Shown here: positions 51,901 to 61,001 of the stretch, in pieces | How positions within the stretch are numbered: the first letter of the stretch is position 1 | Layout of the letters: every line of letters begins with the position of its first letter | Assembly: GCF_000524195.1 (NCBI RefSeq) | Contig: NW_020170436.1 | Location: 284,246 to 348,245 of the forward strand | From: Echinococcus granulosus | Lineage: Eukaryota > Platyhelminthes > Cestoda > Cyclophyllidea > Taeniidae | Reading direction: 5' to 3' | Length of the DNA: 64,000 bases | Notes under the pieces: generated by a model | What the model saw: the letters and a program-made list of their open reading frames with translations, nothing else | The model's database searches: none | Told to the model about the DNA's origin: nothing | Program-made: the position numbers and the translations under genes

Positions 51901-54900
51901 GATAAATGCAAAAAATATCCGTTTTTATCGCACCAATTTTCCACGCCACGTCAACCAACGAAACCCGCAAATGTGGTTAAGGCAGTCAATATTCTCTACT
52001 CCTGTTAATTCATTTTCCCTTTAAATTAAATGCTGTTGAAGACAACTGCATCAACACCTTCTGAGAAATAAAGCTTTTTAGTATTTTCTGCATTTACCTA
52101 AATATCTGGTACTAGATTGTCGAAATCGCTTCACATATAAAATACTTTGGTAAAGTAGATGAGAAAAAAATGAGGAATCACGTGACACGCCCTGTCAACC
52201 GAATCTCGCCGCCCTTGGCATTCGGTCAAGGAGTTATCACCACAGCGCACAGAAGGACTGTGAGGCTTGCACACAAACTGTACCAAAGCGGGGGACAGGG
52301 TTCAGTTAAGACGGAGGCGAATATCGTGGGCAGGTGTGCGCCCGAGCACACATTTTTGCTCTACAGAGGAGGAATTTCTCACAAATAACCACGATCGTAT
52401 GGCGAATGAAGTTGACCCCAGATGGCAAGCTGAATCCACAACCACAAGGAGTAGAAGGAGAAAGTAATGTTACAAAAAAAGATGTTGCAAGGGAACTAAG
52501 CGCGGGCAGTAAATTCCCCCTGCAACACCACAAGTCCTCCCACCTCCAACTTTTAGTCATGTGTGTGTGGGTGCGTATGCTCCGGACGGGTGCCTAAGCA
52601 ACCATATTGCTTCCGCTTAATCCATTCAATCCACGCATTTGGTTAAACCTTTTCCTACTGGCCCTTAAGTAAATGTAACAAATGTGTGTGTTGTGTGGAA
52701 CCAGTTGAAGACATCTCGCGTCACATATACGTGACGGTGGCGGCTAACGTGCCAAGTGCATCAACAAAATAAGCAGTAGGTACGAAAGGGTGTCCGATCG
52801 GCAAAATGACTACTAATTTATGAAGGAAGAATAGAGTAGTGACGAAGAGGAACATTTCACAACGAGAACGATTTCTTTTTCCGCATAAACGACCGTCTGA
52901 TTCTGCGTTTCTCTGAGTCAGTCGTTGAATCAGCCCAGATAATTAGATGCGAATCGCTCTCCGGAAGACGTATACTCCACCACCCCATAGCATTGCTAGG
53001 TCGTTAAGCATGAGATGACCGATTCTTGTAGGTGTTTTTTTGGGGTTACTGCGAAGATACCTAGCGGCTACGCGTCGCCTGAAGACCTCCACCAATTGCG
53101 TCACATACGTGTGTGGATGTAGGTGAGGACCCACTTTTCGTGACAGTTTGCACGACCTGTATTCGTGGTGAGGCTGTGATGGAGAGCTGGGTCGCAGGCT
53201 GAGCAGTTGGTGGAGGATGATGTGCTCAGCCTGAGAGGAAAAACCACTATCAGGTTTTGCCTTTTCAACAGACACAGATCTAGCCACTTCGGTATCGTCG
53301 GCCTCGGTATCATAGTGCAGCAGTGAAGCATCCAGTTTGTAGTAATAATGGTGGTAGAGAGGCACCATCGTGCAAAAGACAGAGCATCACAACTAAGTGA
53401 GGAGTTTCACGAAGTGAAGGAAGACTTGGGTCTGGTGAAAGATTCACCAAAAAGTTTGTCGAATAGTGGTTTGGAAATTACCCTTTTACTTGACAACTTT
53501 TATCCTGAACACGCGTTACGCGGCAAAGGCAGACCTGAGCTGAGATGGAAAGGGAACCAGCAGTGACGAAAAGAAATAAACACGTCCAACAGCTCCAGCG
53601 ACGCCACACTTGAATCACTTGGAGACGTCTATTATGGTGGACCTTGACGATGGCATCAAATGACGCCTCGTGTGCATCCTAGAGGGGAATTAGTCCAGTC
53701 ACTGGTGTTGCTGGTTATTGGGCTGTCTCCCATCTACCACGATGGCTACACCATGATGGCCCACGTGAGAGGTTGACCCTGGAGACGACCCTCAAAGGCA
53801 GAGGGGAACTGTGTGGCGATCTTACGCATCGTTTAACCGTGTGTGCTGAACTGTACGGGCACACTAGTCTCCGCTGCTTGTACTTCGAATGGCAGGTGCG
53901 CCCAAAAACCGGACCCATGCTAGTGACCCCACACAGCGCTACTCACAGAGTAGTAAGTAGTATGTTCCTACTCATACCACTGCCCTGTTACGACATTAGG
54001 GAGGTCTTAGGACACCACGTTTTGCAATAAAATGACTTCATAAAGTGATTTAAACCTCACTTTTCCCATTTGCTAACCATTATATGTAATAAGTCGCATG
54101 TTCTGTCATAGGACTTTTGCAGACTCCTCAGGGCACGTCGCGGCATTCATTTAAGTAGGATGCTGACATGTAAGAGTTCACCTTCAAGAATTACTAGCAT
54201 TCGCCTTCAATTCGATCTGACAACACTTGCAAGTGATGGAGTCTTTGTCAAAAGTTCTGTGTTTTTGAAGTGGAAGTAAAGTGCTGCACTAGTCTACTCG
54301 ATTTCGCAAGGTTTAGTTTTTCGAATCGTGCAAAATTTCCTTTTAACCCTCACTTATAAGTCAAAATCAGACCACCTTTATCTGCCTCCTAAAGGCAACA
54401 AAGTGTTCTCTACCAGCGACCGTAATACGAGTTTGCTTGCAGTTAGTTTGCGCCAACCTCTCGATTGGTTGAGTGGCCGTCACGGATCTCCACGACAGAG
54501 ACCAACGCTGGTCTCCCCCTCCCCCTTACGCTGTAAGATCCTGTGAATTTCCTCCGTGCTGCCCAAGTAGATCCCCTCATTCACCCGATCATCTCCATCT
54601 AAGAAGCCAAATCCGGAGGTAGAAGATAGGAACATTGACCTATTATCAAAAGCTAAACCGTCTCAACTACTCAGTTCTGGAGTTTGCGCATAGGCCTTAC
54701 CAGAGTGAAGCAAAACAGCTTTATAAGACCAAAAGCTCGCGGCTTTTCCTTTTTCAATATCTAATGTCGAAAACGAAAAGGGCTTTCTTTTATCCGCATG
54801 AAGATTCCATGACGTCCGTTAAACGGTGAGAAAATTACACATGTGGAGATCAAGGAGAAACCGCGTGATTGAAATTCGCCCTTCACACGTGTCGAGTGTG

Positions 54901-56396
54901 AGAATTTGCACCTAATTTATGCGCCTGGCCGTCTCCTTTCCACTCACCCACGCGAATGGGCTTTCTCACCGCTTCATCTCCGACGCTTTCTTCATTTCCG
55001 TTTGAGTGGCAGTCCTCACCAAGACCAATTATACACGGAGATGTCTTCGACTCCTGGAAAGATTCCCTGCCTCCGTGTTCAAGGTTCATCCAGCTTCAGG
55101 AAATCGTGATTTGGTGTTCACTCTTCCTCCTAGTGAAGCATGGCCCGATTGACAGGTGGGGGTGGATAAACGTCTGGATTAAGCTCCAACCCACGCATCC
55201 GGCCGTAGGACTTAGCTAGCTTGTGCTTAAGGTAGGAGGGGAGACGTGATTGGCCAAGGGGAGGGTGACGCCTTATTGTGCGGACGTGAGTGAGCACCTA
55301 AGACCCATTTTGGGCAATAAAGCCAACCTGGTTTATCATCATCCAAGCTGACTGACTCACAGGACTCTGTTACTACCCCCTTCTCAACTATTGCCTGTAT
55401 GACAGCCTGATGACGTGCCCGTATAACTTGTCTAGACAACCTCCTTTCATAATTCACCACTTTCCCCCCTTTTTATTAATTTTAGGCAAAGGTACTAAAA
55501 ATCATGACAGGAAAGTGAACAATTTAGCCCTTATTGACGACTATCAGGAGTGAGTCCTTATCCTGAAGATAATTTAAACAGGTTAGGGAAGACACCATCA
55601 ACTGATTGTGATCAGATGGGAAAACTGCTGATGACAGCCCTACTTGTGGAGGCACTTGAGGTCATCTTTTAAGCGGTCAGAGTACCCAAAAAAGTAAGCA
55701 ATTAAATCTAGATTCTAATGCCACTTTTAAAGGTCGTTTGCATGTTAGACACTCAATTTTCCGTCGTTGACACACTTAAATGTGTGTGTGTGTGTGTTAG
55801 AGGTGGTGAGAAATGGCCCAAAACTATGCTCTTATAAATTCAAGCTGACCTCTTTGATTCTCACGTAAAGGTGGTTAAGAAGCGGGAATTCTAGGTCACC
55901 ACCTTAAGTGATGTTGCCCCATGACAAACGGGATTGGGGTGTTTGAACTCACCCTCATGTCGAGCTTGGACTCGTCGCGTAAAATAAAGCGGCCTTCGCG
56001 TTGATTAGTCTTCCAATTGATTTGATTCATCAGAGGTCGTTCCTCAGCACCCAAGCGTCGTTCTGTAGTTTTTTTTGCAAAACAAAGACAAAAAATAAAA
56101 TGTTATTACTCATTCTCCATGTGACCAAGAAAAACCAGATCTTTTCAAATAAATACCAAAGAACAACTTTTTGGCACTTTTAAAGAAGAAAAAGTGGTAC
56201 CTCCTGTGGACGGATGATATTCGTAGAGAGCGTAGCGTCCGGATTTGAGAAGGCGTAAGTCAGGATGAAATTTCTCCACAAGCACATTCACCAAATGTCG
56301 TGCAGTAGCGTGACTTGAAATTCGAACGCATTTTGAGTAGTACTTGTCGTATGGACCATAAAAATAAAAGCGCACTACTCCGAAAAATTCCTGGTT
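39844..56396 (-). CDS. AFDN: Afadin/canoe adherens-junction scaffold, N-terminal exon missing
   Basis: Afadin binds nectin tails and Rap1/Ras and ties cell junctions to F-actin. Twenty-three exons, all in phase, give 2021 residues when the 29-nt microexon is skipped (human afadin is about 1820). Domains in visible-residue numbering: RA1 1-102, Lys-rich linker 103-225, RA2 226-325, FHA about 411-500, DIL about 640-1000, PDZ about 1070-1170, an acidic tract about 1203-1220, long Ser/Pro-rich disordered region, coiled-coil-like segment 1703-1790 and a conserved C-terminal PENxxLSFKDK block. Order and content match afadin, not the related Rasip1/radil, which lack the C-terminal block. The exon for the roughly 40 residues before RA1 was not found between 56397 and 60749 and may lie in the N gap or further upstream. 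The BK gene converges on it from the left and malic enzyme lies upstream on the same strand. Confidence 0.96.
40135..40163 (-). CDS. AFDN: Afadin candidate 29-nt microexon
   Basis: Flanked by a strong acceptor (pyrimidine tract ending in CCAG) and a donor GTAAGT. It encodes VSQEVQLTD plus two bases. Because 29 is not a multiple of three, inclusion needs the downstream last-exon acceptor; with the upstream one it reaches TAA two codons on. Confidence 0.5.
40306..40565 (-). CDS. AFDN: Afadin exon: Ser/Thr/Pro-rich tail
   Basis: Low-complexity Ser, Thr and Pro-rich stretch with KSVTFDTNLESVALYSPPET. Phase 1 in, phase 0 out. Donor GTGAGG. Confidence 0.88.
40847..40949 (-). CDS. AFDN: Afadin exon: tail segment
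   Basis: Encodes NLKSSTSGNLYFAPPAIP and ends VESG (last codon split). Acceptor TTTCAG, donor GTGAGT. Confidence 0.88.
41746..41836 (-). CDS. AFDN: Afadin exon: charged helical segment
   Basis: Encodes FDDLANERLEALRVQEQRAR, resembling the Glu/Arg-rich helical region of vertebrate afadin. The donor GTACGA is weak, so the left end is less sure. Confidence 0.78.
42271..42365 (-). CDS. AFDN: Afadin exon: Pro/Ala-rich segment
   Basis: Encodes GAPPKAAPPVMPKPRPF. Phase 0 in, phase 2 out. Donor GTGAGT. Confidence 0.85.
42652..42912 (-). CDS. AFDN: Afadin exon: coiled-coil-like segment
   Basis: Encodes LARGIRQLEDAVEANPNADL and LDQLRVEYRFQLQMNERSR. This resembles the vertebrate afadin helical stretch with LRKLMLEWQFQKRLQ. 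Donor GTATGT. Confidence 0.9.
43133..43583 (-). CDS. AFDN: Afadin exon: Ser/Pro-rich region
   Basis: About 150 residues of likely disordered sequence rich in Ser, Pro and Arg. Donor GTAAAA is weak but keeps phase. If unspliced the frame would stop 12 codons later, at 43094. Confidence 0.85.
43660..43920 (-). CDS. AFDN: Afadin exon: linker segment
   Basis: Encodes EPVRVVQEEEDVVRYTPP and TLVEDVTKAVIDPQVG. Split codons at both ends are phase-compatible with neighbours. Donor GTGAGT. Confidence 0.87.
43962..44166 (-). CDS. AFDN: Afadin exon: linker segment
   Basis: Thr/Ser/Glu-rich, no domain recognised. Phase 1 in, phase 2 out. Donor GTAAGT. Confidence 0.85.
44204..44456 (-). CDS. AFDN: Afadin exon: RSQQDL-containing segment
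   Basis: Encodes KFRSQQDLRSSG, resembling RSQEELRED in vertebrate afadin, then a Ser/Asn-rich stretch. Donor GTGGGT. Confidence 0.87.
44823..45038 (-). CDS. AFDN: Afadin exon: acidic Ser-rich segment
   Basis: Encodes EVSSDDISSDEGSDEVW, likely casein-kinase-2-type sites, then a Pro-rich end. Phase 0 at both ends. Donor GTGAGG. Confidence 0.88.
45560..45994 (-). CDS. AFDN: Afadin exon: PDZ second half and acidic tract
   Basis: PDZ core YGIYIRHIVPSSVAAQDGRV and VGDQILAIANSSLV, then AAQARGIMNLINS, and an Asp/Glu run encoded by GAT/GAC repeats (45637-45683). Phase 0 at both ends. Confidence 0.95.
46111..46284 (-). CDS. AFDN: Afadin exon: PDZ first half
   Basis: Contains the PDZ ligand-binding loop PLGLGIVAAK (GLGF-type), the site that would take the nectin C-terminus. 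Phase 0 at both ends. Donor GTAAAG. Confidence 0.93.
46537..46809 (-). CDS. AFDN: Afadin exon: DIL to PDZ linker
   Basis: Encodes LPLPLIVPPEGYVATSGLVG and IPEGFMETVQPLVEDGCL, matching the LPFLLPEDGYSCD and IPNGLQEFLDPLCQRG blocks of human afadin. Confidence 0.95.
46889..47059 (-). CDS. AFDN: Afadin exon: end of DIL domain
   Basis: Encodes LRSLNSARIEWLLTHLGDPP, matching KLNSLQLQALLQNYHCAPD of human afadin. Phase 0 at both ends. Donor GTCTGC. Confidence 0.93.
47284..47934 (-). CDS. AFDN: Afadin exon: DIL domain
   Basis: Core of the dilute domain: LLFWLANSSELLNFLQND and VNVSFALQLFAYVFHSMGAW. Largest afadin exon. Phase 0 at both ends. Donor GTGCGT. Confidence 0.96.
48042..48452 (-). CDS. AFDN: Afadin exon: start of DIL domain
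   Basis: Encodes LPILVDVRLPSS, matching the ELILPASIEFRESS strand of human afadin, and the helix PPIFVLTPAFLLYGLLRG. Donor GTGAGT. Confidence 0.94.
48510..48884 (-). CDS. AFDN: Afadin exon: FHA domain
   Basis: Encodes DIRPVHCTL, AVCLDGRKVV and HGCIVQLGRSLFLKFLE, the spacing of the afadin FHA domain (IQPHHCDL ... GMKVQFGASHVFKF). Donor GTAAGT. Confidence 0.94.
48960..49329 (-). CDS. AFDN: Afadin exon: end of RA2 and FHA start
   Basis: Encodes EERPLHILRSIQ and FYLILHQDE (RA2 end), then a linker and VGKVLRFNLTGL. A second AG six bases into the exon would remove two residues. Donor GTGAGT. Confidence 0.93.
49404..49590 (-). CDS. AFDN: Afadin exon: RA2 domain
   Basis: Encodes GALTVFLQSANLPTRSQTLK and IIQRILASYGR, matching the second Ras-association domain (GTLRIYADSLKPNIPYKTI). 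Phase 1 in, phase 2 out. Donor GTAGGT. Confidence 0.94.
49870..50239 (-). CDS. AFDN: Afadin exon: linker between RA domains
   Basis: Lys-rich linker with KKKSKSLKTNGNIKKRQK and MRTSSLPNVLDEPEAL, comparable to the Lys-rich linker of vertebrate afadin. Acceptor TTTAG, donor GTGAGT. Confidence 0.9.
52719..52736. repeat. Short palindromic repeat
   Basis: Perfect 6-nt arms CGTCAC and GTGACG around ATATAC, the best copy of the family. Confidence 0.6.
53099..53116. repeat. Short palindromic repeat, degenerate copy
   Basis: Left half GCGTCACATA is intact. The right arm is lost. Confidence 0.4.
53719..54022 (+). repeat. 0.3-kb dispersed repeat, copy 1
   Basis: Matches the reverse complement of 59376-59644 over its whole length at roughly 80% by eye, with about 34 extra bases near 53840-53875. 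Shared blocks include TGTCTCCCATCTACCACGA and TGTACTTCGAATGGCAGG. No domain recognised. Confidence 0.85.
55781..55797. repeat. (TG)n microsatellite
   Basis: Uninterrupted TG dinucleotides inside the afadin intron. Confidence 0.9.
55953..56062 (-). CDS. AFDN: Afadin exon: end of RA1 domain
   Basis: Encodes ERRLGAEERPL and QINWKTNQREGRFILRDES, matching human RA1 (ERRLDIDEKPL ... QLNWNKDDREGRFVLKNEN). Phase 1 in, phase 0 out. Donor GTGAGT. Confidence 0.95.
56201..56396 (-). CDS. AFDN: Afadin exon: start of RA1 domain (first exon found)
   Basis: Encodes FFGVVRFYFYGPYDKYYSKC and FHPDLRLLKSGRYALYEYHP, matching human RA1. It starts in phase 0 after a CCAG acceptor, so an upstream exon must supply the start codon. 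Donor GTACCA is weak but phase and homology fix it. Confidence 0.94.
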
Positions 56397-59375
56397 CTGG
56401 TAATGAATAAATAAAAATAGGAATAAAGTACAAGCAAATGTGCAAAATGACCGGGAATAGAAGTATATAAACAATTATTTTTGAAATAGCTCACAAAAGT
56501 TATCCTTTACTGTAAAAGTGCAGTATAAATGTATCAATATGAGTTTCACACAAATGAATTAAATCAAGTTACACCTCAAAATAATTGTCCGATTTGATAA
56601 GACAGGTATAGTAAAAAATGCAAGTCAGGAAACTTTTTCGCATTCAAATATTCAAACTGGCTGTAATATGTGAAAAGGATTGTTTATTTAACAATGAGAC
56701 ATGAACACAGTGTGTTTCGATCAACTAGCCCAGAATTATGTGTCAAAGCAAAGCAAAGTTATTAAGAAGGTATTGGACACAACTCTGTTAAAACTACCTC
56801 ATTTATCTCCGAAATCCGAAATAACTCTAATGCGTTCCGATTCCACTCATCTATTTTTTCGGAAAAATCAAGCATCCCTAACTGCTGCTTCAATCCCACC
56901 TTTTTGAAATTCATCCAATACAAAATTGTAATATTGTGACAAGCTAAAACAAATCAAAGGTTAAAAAAATGGCAAAGCATATTGGCCAAATAAAAAGAGC
57001 TTTTTGCCAAAAAATGCCTTTTAATGTTTTTAAAAATTAGAAAATTGTAGAGGCTGATCTTTTGCCATTGCAGTAAAGGTGCATCAGAAGCTGCTACTTA
57101 GGCAAGTGCGCAACTGTCATGCTCCTAAGTGGATGAGTTCATTTAGGCATAAAGTCAATTAAAAAGTGATATGACAATTTATCATGCCATGCATTTAATT
57201 TCGCAGATCCCCTTCCATTCGCTTGTTGGCCTTTTACTCTGCTGATTGGCCTCTGACTCATGTTAGTATCTTCCCATTACTTCTGCTCTCTACTTCTACT
57301 GCGGCTCAACACAACTCCGGCGAAAAATTTGTAAGGCTACACCAGATTGATGTACCCCTTAGGGCCTTTAGTAAACTCCTCCTCTTGCATCCTTTCCCTC
57401 TTTCTCTAATCCCACTCAGAAATCGCAGTCATGAAGAACGTATTTAATGGGCGATGTGGCATAACCGGTGCAGTTCTATCGGTTGGATACCTTCTTTCTG
57501 ACATGCGATGCAGAAGTTCATCAGGTAGCTTAGCTGTGGTGACCTCATAGACCGTGTTTACCAGAGCAGATATGTTCTAACACGTGAGGTGACAGGGCCA
57601 CATTTCTGGTAGGGGACACTACCACGTACTGTCGTGACTTTTAAAAACGCATGAAATTCGCGCAAAAATTTTTGCCAAACTGACCCCTTTCGCGCCTCAT
57701 CAATTGCTTATTTTTGCTATAGCGCAAAAAATTCCTCTAAATGTGATTTTAGCCACGGCATAACCCATCAAAGTTGTGGTGGCAGATGTCGCCTAGATGT
57801 CACCTCATCCACGTCCCCAATTGTGGCATCAGAAGGTATCTCTTTAATCTTTTTTATTGCCTAACTGAAGCATGGTAAGCAACTGCGGCGGCATTGTGCA
57901 ATCGTCCGCCCTGGTTACGAAAAATCAAACAAGGAGACTACCAGCACATTTCAGAGGCTATTCTGCAAACCGAACGCGCAATCAGTGTAGCGTAGACAAA
58001 GGGATCAGGCTGCCCGATAACTTGCAAGGCCACATGTCCATCATTATTGCCCTCGAGGGGTACCAGCATACCAGGATGTTCAATGCCAAGGAATAAACGG
58101 GCTGGTGTCGAGAGGCGGCCATCGGCATGGACAAGACACTATCGCGCCAAGTCAGCACAAGCTATCTCCGCGTGTATCATACTATTCAACTGGACGACCT
58201 TTTGTTGTAGTAACAAAGAGAATGCCCACCATTCAGCATAACTGATTTGCTTGGATTGTAGGGTTTCGTCTCCCCTTATTTGTTTGCCTGAAGCACAAGC
58301 CAGTAGTAAGCGGTAAACAGTCACCTTTTAACGGAAGCGCAAGTCAGAATCCCAAACCGCGGGAACGCCTTGGTATTTCCATGGTCCCCTCAGTTGCCAT
58401 CCCTCCACGCTTATTGACACTTTAGTCCCTCCTCTCCATGCGCTACTAGTTAATCCTGCCTTTCCCTGTCCGGACTGTGGTATGCGAACCTGATCGGGAG
58501 GGAAAAACTCATCCTTCGTTGACTAAGGAGAAAGGTTATACGGAGCAAGAAGGGATGCGACCAGGTGTGGCTGAAGCGGAGAGGAGGGGCTGCGACGCTT
58601 CCCAAATTTTCCATTTACCAGCGATTAATATAGAGAATGAACTCGTTTTGTTCCATTGTGCAGCCTTTAGCTGTGTGCCACCGATGCATTTCGCCCCAAG
58701 GTGGTTAGCTTTGAGGAGGATACTTGATATTCTGCAATCCTGGCCAAGTCTGGAGCACATTACCTCAAGTATTGAAGGAGGGTAGATACTTCCAACGAAA
58801 CCGACTCACGGTGCTGCGTCCGCTCCCGTGCCACAACCGACTAGAGGTTGGCTTCCACGGCCATCGAGAGGAATACTGTGTTTTTAAGAGGTAAACTTTT
58901 CCATCCGGGCACTTCGACCACGCCAGGGTGGTATGATATAGCATTCATGCCAACAAATTTTCAGACTGGCGATAAACCCTCCTCCCTATCGATACGCCTC
59001 TGTTAATTCTGCGTATAGCTAGACATACAATCAGTACCCGATTATGTGGACACAATGGTCGCTTAAATTGCAGGGAAGCAAGAGTCCCCCTTTGTAATTT
59101 ATGTGTAACCAAAGAGCTGCCCGATTCTGCTGCCAGGAGAAACCCACTCAAATAGTATCACGGTGGAGAAGAACCATTTAAATAATCGCCTTCCAGCTCC
59201 GAAATAGCTACAGATGGTCAAACATGAGGCAAATGAAACGCCATGAGGCGGTACCAAATGAACGCATTCCTCGCCCCATTGGAGGGGTTGAGTAATCAAC
59301 TTGCAAACGAATCTTTGCACAATTTATTTGCCTGCTAAAGGCTAGTAAAGAGGCAAAGTGATGCTAAAATTATAA
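56397..59375. other. Spacer between afadin and malic enzyme
   Basis: No exon recognised on either strand. The missing afadin N-terminal exon would be expected here or further right. A - strand AATAAA at about 59325-59330 could serve the malic enzyme transcript, but it lies beyond the gap. Confidence 0.5.
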
Positions 59376-59644
59376 ACCATGGCGTCCCAAGACCTCCCTA
59401 ATGCTGTAAAAGGGCAAAATGTATGGGGTGGGGATATACTACTTATCAGCCTGCGAGTAGCGTGGTGCGAGGTCATTAGAATGGGTCGATGGAGGCCGCG
59501 CCTGCCATTCGAAGTACAAACGGCGATTAAACGATGTGTCAAATCACCACGCAGTTCCTCTCTGCCTTTGAGGGGCGTCTCCAGGGTCAACCTCCCACGT
59601 CGTCCATCACGGTGTAGCCGTCGTGGTAGATGGGAGACAACCCA
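59376..59644 (-). repeat. 0.3-kb dispersed repeat, copy 2
   Basis: Inverted relative to copy 1 at 53719-54022. The long open frame through it on the - strand (59342-59842) is likely fortuitous, since copy 1 does not keep it. Confidence 0.85.
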
Positions 59645-60116
59645 CGAAAAACGAGGTGGGTGGCGGATGGGATGGGCCACCCCATCGTTACCCACTTCCC
59701 ACTGACGAGGATGTACCAAGGTCGACCAGCCCTCGACCATAGCGCCTGTTCTCCCTTGAATCCGCAATTTCGGGTGCAAGCGGCAAAGCCAAACCAACTC
59801 GCCTACTGTCAAAATTTCCACCGTCTTTTGCAGTCCTGTCACCTTTGAGTAATGTACCTGGTAGAGTTCGTGATAAATCTGTCAGAGATGAAAGATTCAC
59901 CGTCGATTCAGTGTTGACACCAACTTTCCACATCTATAATCCACTTTTACTTTGATGTTTTGTGTTAGAAGTGCCTGCGCCTTTCGCCGCATTGACAGGG
60001 CGGAGTTGAGGTTTTACGATCACCATCCGAGGCTAAATCATCCAACTCCCAAAGGGGCGAGCCATAAACGTCATCTTTGCCAACTTACTTTATGCCCTTT
60101 TAAGGTAATTTGAAAA

Positions 60117-60216
60117 NNNNNNNNNNNNNNNNNNNNNNNNNNNNNNNNNNNNNNNNNNNNNNNNNNNNNNNNNNNNNNNNNNNNNNNNNNNNNNNNNNNN
60201 NNNNNNNNNNNNNNNN
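60117..60216. other. Assembly gap of 100 N
   Basis: Exactly 100 unknown bases, a conventional scaffold spacer, so the true distance is unknown. It falls between afadin and malic enzyme. Confidence 0.99.
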
Positions 60217-60420
60217 ACTAGGTTAGAGGAGGACGATCTGGGATTAGGCAAGTAAGGAGGCTCAGCACCAACCCTTCTCCCTCTCCACCCTGGGGATTGG
60301 GGGGGGGGGGGCTTCCAAACTGCCCGCTGGCAACCCCCAACTACTCGTATTGCCTCTGGTGTGTGGATGGCGTTCTGTTGCCAGGAGGATACATTGAAGG
60401 GGGTGCACAATGTTGCCTAC

Positions 60421-60480
60421 GGATGGATGGATACGGAACGGATGGATGACTGGATAGATGGACACGAGATGGACATAGGA
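60421..60480. repeat. Degenerate GATG-type microsatellite
   Basis: Repeated GGATG/GGATA units with interruptions. Similar short tracts occur at 63580-63680. Confidence 0.7.
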
Positions 60481-60749
60481 CAGGTGGGTGGACAGACAGA
60501 TCCTTGCCCACTTCCTTACACCACCAACTTCCAACCCAAAAGAGAGGGGTCAAGACTGAACTAAAAGTCTACTACTTGTTACTTTAAGAGCATCTCAAAG
60601 ATGAAGAACTTGTAGAAGGGTGTATACGATTATCAGGCAAAGGTGAGGGTTCGTTAAATGTCAAAATTAAATACCAAAGTCAGTGGAGGCGATAGAGGCA
60701 CAGCGACAACAAGGAAAGCCACACCAAAGGTTTTTTTGACCTCATGAAT

Positions 60750-61001
60750 CTAGCAGGAAGCCGATTTCTCTACCAACGGGGGATCGGGATAGCTGGCCAT
60801 CTTGAGAATGGCAGCGTCGATATCCTCTTCGCGCAGTCCACCCTCCTGTCCGTCGCAGCGTTTCAGCCACACGCGATTCTGAGCGAAGGCACGGTGTGCT
60901 ACCTGTCTTGCAATCGCGAGGGAGACACCGCGTATCTTGTCCCACGGTGGGTAGAGGCTACCCTGACACAAGTCCGCCTCGTCCACGTTCTCCGATAAAG
61001 C
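60750..61001 (-). CDS. ME1: Malic enzyme last exon
   Basis: Encodes ALSENVDEADLCQGSLYPPW and VSLAIARQVAHRAFAQN, ending in TAG (60750-60752). The tail VEKSASC has no recognised targeting signal. Confidence 0.94.
   Translation of the reverse strand, partial: ALSENVDEADLCQGSLYPPWDKIRGVSLAIARQVAHRAFAQNRVWLKRCDGQEGGLREEDIDAAILKMASYPDPPLVEKSASC

Larger units (their letters stand above)
50240..55952 (-). other. Afadin intron between the RA1 and linker exons
   Basis: Intron of 5.7 kb, the largest in the gene. It holds one member of a 0.3-kb dispersed repeat (53719-54022), two palindromic 18-mers and a (TG)n tract. No nested gene recognised. Confidence 0.8.

Noticed and set aside
58805..58860. Candidate first exon of afadin on the - strand
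   Set aside because: A GTGAGT donor and an upstream ATG are present, but the frame from the ATG meets TAG and no afadin-like residues appear in the other frames.
59342..59842. 166-codon open frame on the - strand
   Set aside because: It runs through the 0.3-kb dispersed repeat, shows no known domain, and the related copy at 53719-54022 does not keep the frame.
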